Of a DNA stretch of 64,000 bases, positions 44,293 through 52,438 are shown piece after piece. Position 1 is the first letter of the stretch, and each line of letters begins with the position of its first letter. This stretch comes from Streptomyces canus (GTDB lineage: Bacteria; Actinomycetota; Actinomycetes; Streptomycetales; Streptomycetaceae). Location of the stretch: assembly GCF_041435015.1 (NCBI RefSeq), contig NZ_CP107991.1, forward strand, positions 1 to 64,000, read 5' to 3'. Position numbers and translations under genes: made by a program. The notes below the pieces were generated by a model, which saw only the letters and a list, made by a program, of their open reading frames with translations, searched no databases and was not told the origin of the DNA.

Positions 44293-45332
44293 CCATTGCG
44301 GGATGGTGCGCACGCCGTGGCTGGCCAGTCCACCCCCTCGCTGCGGGCCGTAAGACACCGGCCGCGAACTGCGGCGAGTGCCGTGAGCACACGCACTCTC
44401 CGGCACAGTGCCCCTGTCTGCCCGCGGGGCGGTGGTGCCACGGCTTTCACGCTGCGACCCTCGACCAGCAGCGGATCACCCGGTGGTGGGGTGCCGACCC
44501 CGACCTCGGTGTCGGTGTGGCCTGCGGCCCGGCGGGCCTGGTGGTCATCGACATCGACGCCCACTCCGCCGCGCCTCCCAGCCGGCACCGGATCCTGCCG
44601 GGCATCACGATCGGCGACCACATCGACCTGGCCGGTCTGGCCAACGGCTTCCACACCCTCGCCGTCCTGGCTGCTCTGCGCGGCCGGCCGAACCCCGCCG
44701 ACGACACCGCGACCCTGCGCGTGCGTACCCCTTCCGGCGGGCTGCACGTGTGGTACCGGAGCACCGACAACCGCCGCTGGCAGTGCTCTTCAGGCTCCAG
44801 CCAGGGCCGAGCCCTGGCCTGGCAGGTCGACGTCCGCGCACACGGCGGATACATCATCGCCCCCGGCACCACCACCCGCCACGGCACCTACACCCCCCTT
44901 GGCGATGCCCGGGAACCCACCCCGCTACCGGCCTGGCTCGCGCAGGAACTCGAACGCACCGGTCACCTGCCCGCCCCCACCGTCCCCGCCCCCCGCCCGG
45001 TCCCGCCCCGCGCGCAGCAGGCCGTCCTTGCCGCGGGCGGCGGTCGCGCCCGCCTCTCCCACGTCCTGGCCGCGATCCTGGCCCCGGTCCAGGAGTGCGG
45101 GCGTGCCTCGGAGGGCACCGGTTTCTCCGACGCCCTCAACCGGGCCGCCTACACCCTCGGTGGCCTCGTGGCCGCCGGCCGCCTCCTCCAGGACGAAGCC
45201 GAGCAGGCCCTGCGCGAGACCGCGACCGCGGTGCGTCCCGGCCAGGAACGCCGCGCCGAGCAGATCATCCGCAGCGGCATGACCGAAGGCCTCAAGCGCC
45301 CCCTGCACGCCACGTCAGGGAGGCGCCAGTGA
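44208..45332 (+). CDS. Bifunctional DNA primase-polymerase (Prim-Pol, AEP)
   Basis: 374 residues from GTG 44208; GTG 44214 is also possible. The AEP catalytic motifs are GLVVIDIDAH (DxD, near 111-120), TPSGGLHVWY (sGGxHvy) and VDVRAHGGYIIAPGT (third acidic residue). A cysteine group CGEC..CPC near 55-70 probably binds zinc. It makes primers and short DNA at plasmid or phage-type origins. Its TGA overlaps the helicase GTG (GTGA), so both form one replication unit beside the iteron cluster. Confidence 0.9.
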   Translation: MHVPAELRFPHGDSRTAAPDALVAARSLAIAGWCARRGWPVHPLAAGRKTPAANCGECREHTHSPAQCPCLPAGRWCHGFHAATLDQQRITRWWGADPDLGVGVACGPAGLVVIDIDAHSAAPPSRHRILPGITIGDHIDLAGLANGFHTLAVLAALRGRPNPADDTATLRVRTPSGGLHVWYRSTDNRRWQCSSGSSQGRALAWQVDVRAHGGYIIAPGTTTRHGTYTPLGDAREPTPLPAWLAQELERTGHLPAPTVPAPRPVPPRAQQAVLAAGGGRARLSHVLAAILAPVQECGRASEGTGFSDALNRAAYTLGGLVAAGRLLQDEAEQALRETATAVRPGQERRAEQIIRSGMTEGLKRPLHATSGRRQ

Positions 45333-46846
45333 CCTCGCCCAACCGCGACACACTCTTCGACTTCAACCCCGATGCCGTCGCCGCCCAGATCCTCGCCCAG
45401 GGCCCTCTCCCCGTGCCCGCGCAGACGGCGACCGACCGGCCCGCCGCCGAGGCAACCCCGGCCGGCCTGGTACCCGACACCCTGACCGACCGCGGCAACG
45501 CCAAGCTCTTCGTCAAGCTCTACGCCAACGACTACCGCCACGTCCCCAAGATCGGCTGGTACCGGTGGGACACCACCCGCTGGCAGATCGACGAAGACGA
45601 CTCCATCCTGTGGGCCGCCGGTGACCTCGCCGAGAACATCGCCACCCACGACCCCCGCGGCCTGTTCACCACCACCGCCCTGCACAAACACCGCACCCGC
45701 GCCCTGTCCACCACCGGCATGAACGCCATGCTCTCCCAGGCCAAGTCGGCACCCGGCATGGTCCTCAAACCCGACCGCCTGGACGCCGACCCCTACGCGC
45801 TGTGCACCCCGCAGGGCGTCGTCGACCTGCGCACCGGCCTGATGACGCCCCCTGACCCGAACAAGGACTTCCACTCCCGCTCCACCACCGTCGCCCCCCA
45901 GCAGATGCCCACCCCCCGCTGGATGCGCTTTTTGACCGACACCTTCGGCGACGACACCGAAGGCCTCGAAATGATCGACTACCTGCACCTGTTGCTCGGG
46001 TACTCGATCACCGGCGACGTCGGAGCCCAGGTCCTGCCCTTCCTGTGGGGAGCAGGCAAGAACGGCAAGTCCGTCTTGCTGGACGCTTTCATGAAACTGC
46101 TCGGCGACTACGCCGACGCCGCCCCGCCCGGCTTCCTGATGGCCAAGCCCTTCGAAGGCCACCCCACCGACCTCGCCGAGCTCCACGGCAGGCGCGTGTA
46201 CGTCTGCTCGGAGATCAAGCCCGGCGACAAGTTCGACGAAGCCCGCGTCAAACACCTCACCGGCGGCGACCGCATCAAAGCCCGCCGCATGCGTCAGGAC
46301 CCCTTCAGCTTCGACCCCACCCACAAACTCTGGCTCCTGGGCAACCACAAACCCGAAGTCGGCACCGGAGGCTTCGCGTTCTGGCGTCGCATGCGCCTGA
46401 TCCCCTTCGAACGCGTCGTCTCCGACGACCGCAAGATCGACAACCTGGCCGACCTCCTCGTCATGGAGGAAGGCCCCGGCATCCTCGCCTGGCTCATCGA
46501 CGGCGCCCGCCGTTACCTCGCCGGCGACCGCGACCTCACCGGACCCGAACGCGTCCGCATCGCCACCACCGCCTACGCCGTCACCGAAGACCACACCGGC
46601 CGCTTCTACGAGGAATGCTGCCGCCAGGGCCCCGACCTCAGAGCCGAGCAGACCACGCTCTACAGCGCCTACAAGACCTGGTGCCACAATGAAGGAACGC
46701 AAGTCATCTCCTCACGAGCCTTCGCCGCCCGCACCCGCGAACTGGTCGGACTGGCCTCACCGAAGGAGATGAAGGTGTCCAACCAGCGCAAGTACTACCC
46801 GGGCATCGGACTGCTCACCGACGAGGAGAGGGAAGCAGGCCTATGA
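45329..46846 (+). CDS. Phage/plasmid primase-helicase, D5_N / P4 family
   Basis: 505 residues from GTG 45329 with GGGAGG upstream. The D5_N region spans about 50-190 (GNAKLFVKLYANDYRHVPKI, LCTPQGVVDLRTG). The superfamily 3 helicase core follows: Walker A FLWGAGKNGKSVLLDAF (239-255), Walker B and motif C as RRVYVCSEIKPG and KLWLLGNHKPEV. A C-terminal winged domain (YSAYKTWCHNEGTQVISSRA) is present. It should bind the adjacent repeats and unwind DNA for the Prim-Pol. Confidence 0.92.
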   Translation: MTSPNRDTLFDFNPDAVAAQILAQGPLPVPAQTATDRPAAEATPAGLVPDTLTDRGNAKLFVKLYANDYRHVPKIGWYRWDTTRWQIDEDDSILWAAGDLAENIATHDPRGLFTTTALHKHRTRALSTTGMNAMLSQAKSAPGMVLKPDRLDADPYALCTPQGVVDLRTGLMTPPDPNKDFHSRSTTVAPQQMPTPRWMRFLTDTFGDDTEGLEMIDYLHLLLGYSITGDVGAQVLPFLWGAGKNGKSVLLDAFMKLLGDYADAAPPGFLMAKPFEGHPTDLAELHGRRVYVCSEIKPGDKFDEARVKHLTGGDRIKARRMRQDPFSFDPTHKLWLLGNHKPEVGTGGFAFWRRMRLIPFERVVSDDRKIDNLADLLVMEEGPGILAWLIDGARRYLAGDRDLTGPERVRIATTAYAVTEDHTGRFYEECCRQGPDLRAEQTTLYSAYKTWCHNEGTQVISSRAFAARTRELVGLASPKEMKVSNQRKYYPGIGLLTDEEREAGL

Positions 46847-47244
46847 GTTCCCTGATCGACGCGGACGAGATCAGCCACGAGAGCGAACTCGTCTGGCTGG
46901 AAGACATCGACACCCTCGAGTACGTCCGCCAGAGCCTGGACCGCCTGCCCACCCGTAAAGGCCGCCCCGCCTACCACCGCGACGGCCGCATGGTCGGCTA
47001 CGCCATCCTGGGCCCCGACGCCAAAGCCTCCCGCGCCTCCGGCACCTTCCGTCGCCGCGTCTTCTGGCTCCTGCCCCACGACCGCGACACCGAACCCGAA
47101 GGCCTGTACGCCAAAAGCGCGCCCGCCGAAGCAGTTGACCCCCGCACCCTCCAACCCCGGGTCAAGGGCTACAAGACCGAACGCTCCGAAGGCGGCCCAC
47201 CCTCCGTCGCCATGCAGGAACTCGGCATACAACTCCCGCTGTAG
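46843..47244 (+). CDS. Small replication-module protein (DUF6009-like)
   Basis: 133 residues starting within the helicase stop (ATGA). It opens with MSSLIDADEISHESELVWLE, then VRQSLDRLPTRKGRPAYHRD and FRRRVFWLLPHDRD. The sequence resembles DUF6009 proteins found on Streptomyces plasmids; I am only fairly sure of the number. Tight coupling to the helicase suggests a role in replication control. Confidence 0.65.
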   Translation: MSSLIDADEISHESELVWLEDIDTLEYVRQSLDRLPTRKGRPAYHRDGRMVGYAILGPDAKASRASGTFRRRVFWLLPHDRDTEPEGLYAKSAPAEAVDPRTLQPRVKGYKTERSEGGPPSVAMQELGIQLPL

Positions 47245-47755
47245 GCGCCGCTCCGACTGCGGTGCCTCAGTCGTGCCCAGCTCACGGCGGTCGCCGGCAA
47301 CCTGCGCGGTGGCTCTTTGGCGTGGTTCAGCAGGGGAGTCGAGGCAGGTCGGGCACCGTCAGAATCGGCGTCCACTCGCCGATCCCGCGCCCGGCGGCCG
47401 CGAGCAGTGTGCGATCCGGCCTTGACGGATACCGCCCCCGTCAGCTTGTCCACTGAGCCGCCTGCTCGGCGCGGAAAGCGTCCGCCAGTGCGGCGCACTC
47501 CTCGCCCACGCCGCGTACGACGCCCTCCTCGACCACTGCCTTTGTCTTGCAGGAACTGCCCCCAAGTAGATACCGCCCATGCCGTTTTTATGGATCACTC
47601 GCTCGATCATGTGGTGGACGGACCCACCTGGGCCGAGGTGGTCGACGGGGAGGGTGCGGGGCTAGAAGTCCGAGGATTACCGGGGTGAGCCGACGATCTC
47701 GAGTGCACCCGTCGGTGCCGCCGCGCCGTGAGATATGGTTCACGAGGGGTAACAA
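47245..47755. other. No intact gene
   Basis: On the minus strand the frame ending near 47452 (VVRGVGEECAALADAFRAEQ) looks like the tail of a lost gene. Nothing else can be supported in about 510 bases. Confidence 0.45.
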
Positions 47756-47794
47756 ACAAACAGCATGACCCGTTCGTCAAAGAGCGAACAGGTC
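47756..47794. promoter_or_regulatory. Operator-like dyads upstream of receptor-type TetR
   Basis: GACCCGTTCG (47767-47776) and CGAACAGGTC (47785-47794) form an inverted repeat with one mismatch, 27 bases before the start of the TetR gene. It overlaps an imperfect ARE-like sequence at 47756-47779. Autoregulation of the TetR gene is likely. Confidence 0.5.
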
Positions 47795-47820
47795 GTTCCA
47801 GTCCCAGGAGTGTTCAGTCG

Positions 47821-48468
47821 ATGGCGAGGCAGTTACGCGCCGAGCAGACCCGCGCGACGATCATCACGGCCGCAGCAGAGCTGTTCGACCGCCATGGCTA
47901 CGAGTCGACCAGCCTGAGCGACATCGTCGAACATGCCCAAGTCACCAAGGGCGCCCTCTACTTCCACTTCGCGGCCAAGGAGGACCTCGCCCACGCCATC
48001 ATGGAGCTGCAGTCCAAGGCCTCGCACGAGGTGACGAACGATCTGGACGGGCGGGACTACTCCTCGCTCGAGACCCTGATGCGCATCACCTTCGGCATCG
48101 CCCGGCTGTCCGTCGAGGGCCCGATCCCGCGGGCCGGGCTCCGCCTCGCCACCGAGGGAGCCGCCGTCCGGCCGCCGCTGAAGCACCCCTTCATGGAATG
48201 GCAGGACATCGCCACCCGCAAACTGACCGGTGCGGTGAAGGAGGCCGACGTTCGCCCAGACATAGACGTCGAGGCCGTCGCCAAATCCCTCGTCAGCTTC
48301 TTCGTCGGTACCCGCGTGGTGGGCCGCTCCCTCGAACCCGTCGCCCACCAGCCCCGCAGACTGGCCGAGATGTGGCACCTCACGATCCGCGGCCTGGTCC
48401 CGGTGACCCGCCGCGCCCGCTATCTGAACCTCGCCGCGCGCCTGGAGCGGGAGATGAGAGTGGCCTGA
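47821..48468 (+). CDS. Gamma-butyrolactone-receptor-family TetR regulator (ScbR/ArpA type)
   Basis: 215 residues. AGGAG lies 9 bases before ATG 47821. The start MARQLRAEQTRATIITAAAE, LFDRHGYESTSLSDIVEHAQ and VTKGALYFHFAAKEDLAHAI is characteristic of the autoregulator-receptor branch of TetR proteins rather than general TetR repressors. The C-terminal domain keeps the family pattern (VAKSLVSFFVGTRVVGRSLE). Receptor and pseudo-receptor cannot be told apart by eye. It probably regulates the nearby biosynthetic genes together with the receptor at 52439. Confidence 0.85.
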   Translation: MARQLRAEQTRATIITAAAELFDRHGYESTSLSDIVEHAQVTKGALYFHFAAKEDLAHAIMELQSKASHEVTNDLDGRDYSSLETLMRITFGIARLSVEGPIPRAGLRLATEGAAVRPPLKHPFMEWQDIATRKLTGAVKEADVRPDIDVEAVAKSLVSFFVGTRVVGRSLEPVAHQPRRLAEMWHLTIRGLVPVTRRARYLNLAARLEREMRVA

Positions 48469-48914
48469 GGTGCACGACGGAGCCCGTGTCGAGCCCCGTC
48501 CGCAGCACGCTTCTTCAGGGGTCTCCCGGCTCTGGCGCAGCCGCACGAGCCGACGGGCGTGCGTGTGATCGCAAAGCGCAGAAGACCGTCGGCGGGGCCG
48601 GGCTGCAGAGGGCCGTGCGTACCGCGGCGTCGATCGGCGGTGATCCGACGATCGCGCTCATCCATCCGCATCGGCTCAGTCGGAGATCGCGGCCGTGGCT
48701 GTGCGGGATGCTATGGCGGCACCTTGCCGATCTCCCTTCCCGTCGGGTGCGAGAGGCTCCGCGTGACGGCTGCGTGAACGTCGGCGCCGACCTGGGCGGG
48801 ACAGCTCACCGTGCTCGGTGCCCGCCGCCCGTACCACCGCGGCCGTGACGCCCGCCGGGATGAGTCGTTAGCAGCCCGGTTGACAGACTCCGGGGCCTCT
48901 CGTAGCTTGAAATA
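48469..48914. other. No recognisable gene
   Basis: About 450 bases between the TetR and reductase genes with only shadow frames. Confidence 0.45.
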
Positions 48915-48928
48915 ACTTCAATTGAAGT
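48915..48928. promoter_or_regulatory. Perfect palindrome ACTTCAATTGAAGT
   Basis: A 14-bp palindrome 22 bases before the reductase start, in an AT-rich promoter stretch. Such sites bind small winged-helix or MarR/HxlR-type repressors; the protein is not in view. Confidence 0.5.
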
Positions 48929-48950
48929 ACTTCGCTGGGAGTTGTTAGAA

Positions 48951-49538
48951 TTGCGCAAGCTCGTGTACTACGTCGGGGCCAGCATCGACGGCTACATCGC
49001 AGGCCCCGACGGGCAGTCCGACTTCTTCCCTTTCGGCGGGGAGAAGCAGGACGCGGAGTACTCGGAATGGGTCAATGCGCGGTACCCCGAGACCGTGCCC
49101 ACGATCATGCGACCGCAGGCCGGTCTGGTGGGTGCCCCCAACCAACGCTTCGACACCGTCGTGATGGGCCTGGGTTCCTATCAACCGGCTCTGAACCAGG
49201 GGATTCCGAGCCCGTACAAGCACATGCGTCAGTACGTCGTGTCCAGCTCGCTCGGTCACGCCCCCGATCCCGCCGTCACCGTCATCGGCGATCCACTCGG
49301 CCTCGTGCGCTCCCTCAAGAAGGAGAAGGGGAAGGACATCTGGCTGTGCGGCGGTGGCCGGCTGGCCGGTTCCGTGCTGACCGAGCTCGACGAGCTGATC
49401 GTCAAGAGCTACCCCGTGGTCGCCGGGGGAGGGACTCCGATGTTCGATGGGCCCTTCGACCCCACGCGGTTCTCCGTGACCACCAGGGAGTCGTTCGCCA
49501 ACGATGTCACGATCACCTGGCTGAAGGCAGACCGTTAG
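48951..49538 (+). CDS. Dihydrofolate-reductase-fold (RibD C-terminal) protein
   Basis: TTG 48951 (MRKLVYYVGASIDGYIAGPD) has GGGAG about 10 bases upstream; an in-frame TTG 9 bases earlier is too close to it. The 195 residues contain the DHFR-like NADPH fold: FDTVVMGLGSYQPALNQG, KEKGKDIWLCGGGRLAGSVL and TELDELIVKSYPVVAGGGTP. Proteins of this group reduce unknown small substrates. A palindrome lies in its promoter. Confidence 0.85.
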   Translation: MRKLVYYVGASIDGYIAGPDGQSDFFPFGGEKQDAEYSEWVNARYPETVPTIMRPQAGLVGAPNQRFDTVVMGLGSYQPALNQGIPSPYKHMRQYVVSSSLGHAPDPAVTVIGDPLGLVRSLKKEKGKDIWLCGGGRLAGSVLTELDELIVKSYPVVAGGGTPMFDGPFDPTRFSVTTRESFANDVTITWLKADR

Positions 49539-50235
49539 TGCCGCATCAGGCAACGTTTGCCTCGTTGGGGCCAGACTGGGGTGCCGGTGCCGGTATGCGG
49601 GACACCGTTTCGTCGTGACGCGGAAGCCTCACCGCTGCGGCACGGTCGGCCGTATGGCGCCGGAACGGGTGACAGTCCGGCACGTATCGAGGTCCCTGAC
49701 GGAGCGTTTGGTCCGGTGATTCGTGTTTGGTCCCGGGTCAGGTTCCGCGCCGGTTCAGGGTGGCTTCACCGGTGCGTCTGCGGGCCATGATCGTGAACCC
49801 GCGGGCGCCGGACGGGCGTTGGACCGGGTGGACGTCGATGCCGAGGCGGGCCCCGTGGTCGATGGCGGTGGTGCGGTAGCCCGCGTCCACCCAGGCCTTC
49901 GTGATGTGAGGGTGGGTCGTGGCGATGCGGGACGGCAGGGTTACGCCGGCTGCGGTGTCGGGCACGCCGGCGACGGTGCTGTCGTTCGCGGCACTGGCGC
50001 CGGCTGCGGCGCACGAGGGCGAGCACCGAGGCGGTCCAGGCCGACCGGACGGTGAACTGTCCGGAGTGCGGCGCGAGTTGGACCGTCGGAGTGGACCATC
50101 CTGTCTCGGCACGGTACTGCTCTCCCCATCGCCGCAAACGGGCGTGGCACCGGCAGCGGAAACGCGCCGCCCGCCACAGCATCAGGGCGGCGCGTCACAT
50201 CACAACAGGGCTAACGTCGCCTGATGCGGCACCAG
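49539..50235. other. IS5-type transposase relic and zinc-knuckle fragment
   Basis: Minus strand 49741-49930 reads ITKAWVDAGYRTTAIDHGAR and LGIDVHPVQRPSGARGF, the C-terminal catalytic part of an IS5-type transposase, broken after TIMARR. On the plus strand 50052-50180 a fragment MNCPECGASWTVGVDHPVSA then RYCSPHRRKRAWHRQRK resembles a zinc-ribbon end of a lost protein. Neither is a gene now. Confidence 0.55.
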
Positions 50236-52167
50236 TTACTCCCAAAGGTGGGTGCGGCGAGCCCACTCGTCCGGCTTGTCCCCGAGCCGCCTGCCGGTGG
50301 CGATCGGGACGGCGTCCAGGAACTCGGAGGGCAGGTCGAAAGCGTCTGCCAGGGTCATCATGTGCGGTGCCAGGCCAGCGATGACATCGTTGACAAGATA
50401 CGGGAACGTACGGACGTGGTCGGCGGCCAGATGGCCCTCCGCGAGCAGATCGCCCGTGCGGCCCTCGATCTGACGGAGCAGGAACAGCCGACAGAGGTTC
50501 TCCAGGACCGTGCGCGTCGCGTCGCTCTCCGCCCGGGCCGCCGCCTCAATGAAGGCGTCCGCGGCCTGTAGGGCGGCGTAGACCGAGACCATCTCCAGGG
50601 CGGGACCGGAGGCCTCGTTCCACCGGCCGAGCGGATCGCCCTTCGGGCCCTGGCGCAGCGCCGTACGGGCACGGGACTGCCAGAGCACCACGAGCTCGGC
50701 GAGGAGGTCGCGCAGGAAGGGAAGACTGGTCAGCGACCTGCCGACGGGCGGGACGGGGGGATGAGGACGGTGCTCCACTCCCTGCCCGAAGAGCATCTCG
50801 GACCCGGCCTTCACCCAGATGACGAGGTTGTCCCCCTCCGCGGTGATCCCGCCTTCGATGTTCTGGGCCAGCTCGGAGATGCCGTTCACGGGGAAGAGGC
50901 CCTGGGCCCCGCAGCGTTCGCGGGCCTCGGTCGTCACGGCCCGGGCCTGCCAGGTGATCCATCCCTTCACGATGGCAACGAGCCGCTCGACGTCCGCCCG
51001 GTCCTGCGGGGCGTGGTGCATCCAGCGGGACACCGTCGTGCGGTGGAGGAAGGTCATCGCGTACGCCGTGGCGAGGCCGTGGAGCAGGCGGCCGTGGTGG
51101 CTGCGGTGCGCTGCCAGTGGCACCCGCTCACCGAGCTTCGGGCCGGCGATGAAGCGTGAGTGGGCGTGACGTACGGCGATGGCCAGGGCCGCACGGGACA
51201 TACCGAGTGTTCCTGCACTCATGCAGAGCTTCCCGGCGGTGACGCGACCGATCGAGCGCAGGAAACGTTTGCGAGCGCTGCCGACCTCACTATCGAGGCG
51301 GCCTTCGTCGTCGAGGCGGCCGTGTGCTGACTCCAGTAGGGCCTCTCGGGGGAGTCGTACGTGCTCGAAGGCGGTGAGACAGTGGTCCACGGGCGTGCCG
51401 GTACGGTCCGGGAGCCTGCGAACGTGAATCCCGGGGAGATGGCCGTCCCGGTCGCTCAGCTGAGTAAGGAAAAGGAAGACTCCCTGGTCCTCGCCGTCGA
51501 TCACGAGACGGGCGGCGACGACGGCGCTCTTGGGTCCGCCGGCCAGGCTGGTGTTCGGCATGAACTTCTGGGCGCCGGGGGTCGGCGTGTGCAGAATGAA
51601 GCCACCGGTCTCGGGGTCGAGCACGGCGGTGGTCTGCAGGGCCGGAGCGTCGTTGCCGTGGTCTAGTTCCGTACAGAGAAACGTTCCTGCCTGCCGCATC
51701 GAGGTGAACTCGGAGAGGTCCCGCCCGTCAATGCCGTTCTGGTGGTCGAGCAGACTGCCCAGGAACAGGTTGTAGTGGATGCTGGCGAGGGTGCACACGC
51801 CCCCGTCCGCCACGCCGACCCACTCGTGCAGCGCGGCAAGTGACCGCGCGTCCCCCGCCAGGGCCAGCGGGGAGCCGACCAGGGAGTTGACCAGCCGTAG
51901 GCGCTCGTAGGAGAGGGCTGTGCGCTCGCCGGTGGACAGGTCGGGGCGGTGACGGAACTCCTTCGCGGCGAGCAGGTGCCGCCATGTCCCGTGGACGCGC
52001 TCCTTGTCCTCCTCGTCGAAGAGCAGGTGCGCCAGTTCCCGGCGGGAGGATGTGTCGCCCTCTGCCGGTCTGATGCTGGTGCGGCGTCCCCCGCGCCGCT
52101 GCTCGGGTATGTGCACCGGCCCCGCCGCCTGGGCGGGACTCTCGTCATGGAACGTCAGCATGGCCAT
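50236..52167 (-). CDS. aco: Acyl-CoA oxidase, butenolide (avenolide-type) autoregulator biosynthesis
   Basis: The start at ATG 52167 (MAMLTFHDESPAQ) has GAGAGG 8 bases upstream; the frame is open to 52383 but without support. The 643 residues fit the acyl-CoA oxidase family: AGTFLCTELDHGNDAPALQT (flavin/substrate loop), ILHTPTPGAQKFMPNTSLAG, an acyl-CoA dehydrogenase-like middle and a long helical C-terminal domain. In S. avermitilis Aco together with Cyp17 makes avenolide; here the oxidase is divergent from a receptor-type TetR, which is followed by a P450. That synteny is the basis for the call. Acyl-CoA desaturation is known for the family; the product here is inferred. Confidence 0.85.
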   Translation of the reverse strand: MAMLTFHDESPAQAAGPVHIPEQRRGGRRTSIRPAEGDTSSRRELAHLLFDEEDKERVHGTWRHLLAAKEFRHRPDLSTGERTALSYERLRLVNSLVGSPLALAGDARSLAALHEWVGVADGGVCTLASIHYNLFLGSLLDHQNGIDGRDLSEFTSMRQAGTFLCTELDHGNDAPALQTTAVLDPETGGFILHTPTPGAQKFMPNTSLAGGPKSAVVAARLVIDGEDQGVFLFLTQLSDRDGHLPGIHVRRLPDRTGTPVDHCLTAFEHVRLPREALLESAHGRLDDEGRLDSEVGSARKRFLRSIGRVTAGKLCMSAGTLGMSRAALAIAVRHAHSRFIAGPKLGERVPLAAHRSHHGRLLHGLATAYAMTFLHRTTVSRWMHHAPQDRADVERLVAIVKGWITWQARAVTTEARERCGAQGLFPVNGISELAQNIEGGITAEGDNLVIWVKAGSEMLFGQGVEHRPHPPVPPVGRSLTSLPFLRDLLAELVVLWQSRARTALRQGPKGDPLGRWNEASGPALEMVSVYAALQAADAFIEAAARAESDATRTVLENLCRLFLLRQIEGRTGDLLAEGHLAADHVRTFPYLVNDVIAGLAPHMMTLADAFDLPSEFLDAVPIATGRRLGDKPDEWARRTHLWE

Positions 52168-52213
52168 GGTCAGGGACCTCTCTGAGCGCCGTCGGCGATT
52201 GACGAGGACCATA

Positions 52214-52237
52214 AAATACGTACCAGACGGTTTAATC
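52214..52237. promoter_or_regulatory. ARE-like operator 1 (aco proximal)
   Basis: AAATACGTACC (52214-52224) followed by AGACGGTTTAATC. It has the spacing and the ..ACGGTTT half-site of autoregulatory elements bound by gamma-butyrolactone receptors. It lies 47 bases from the aco start. Confidence 0.7.
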
Positions 52238-52266
52238 AAGCAGAACACAGATGTGAGGATCCCTTG

Positions 52267-52290
52267 AAAAACCGGCTGGCGGGTTTTATC
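52267..52290. promoter_or_regulatory. ARE-like operator 2
   Basis: AAAAACCGGC and TGGCGGGTTTTATC form a dyad with AAAACC / GGTTTT arms and an 8-base spacer. Its start is exactly 53 bases (about five helical turns) from operator 1. Confidence 0.6.
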
Positions 52291-52399
52291 TTGATGGCCA
52301 CCGCAGCGCTCAGTGTCGGAGGAATGTCCGGAAATGATGCTTTGGGGACGAGGGATTCGGTCCTTCGGTGGCGTGGAGTCCACCGGCGTACCCTGCGTA

Positions 52400-52423
52400 A
52401 AATCAAAACCGGATGGTTTCTTT
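52400..52423. promoter_or_regulatory. ARE-like operator 3 (receptor proximal)
   Basis: AAATCAAAACC then GGATGGTTTCTTT, with AAACC / GGTTT arms, ends 15 bases before the receptor GTG and next to its ribosome binding site, so binding should block the gene. Confidence 0.55.
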
Positions 52424-52438
52424 CTTGGGAGGTTGACT

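Noticed and set aside
44408..45328. N-terminal extension of the helicase frame
   Set aside because: The frame is open upstream only as a shadow of the Prim-Pol gene; GTG 45329 has a good ribosome binding site and overlaps the Prim-Pol stop.
45149..46702. 517-residue minus-strand frame opposite the primase-helicase
   Set aside because: Shadow of the D5/P4 helicase gene.
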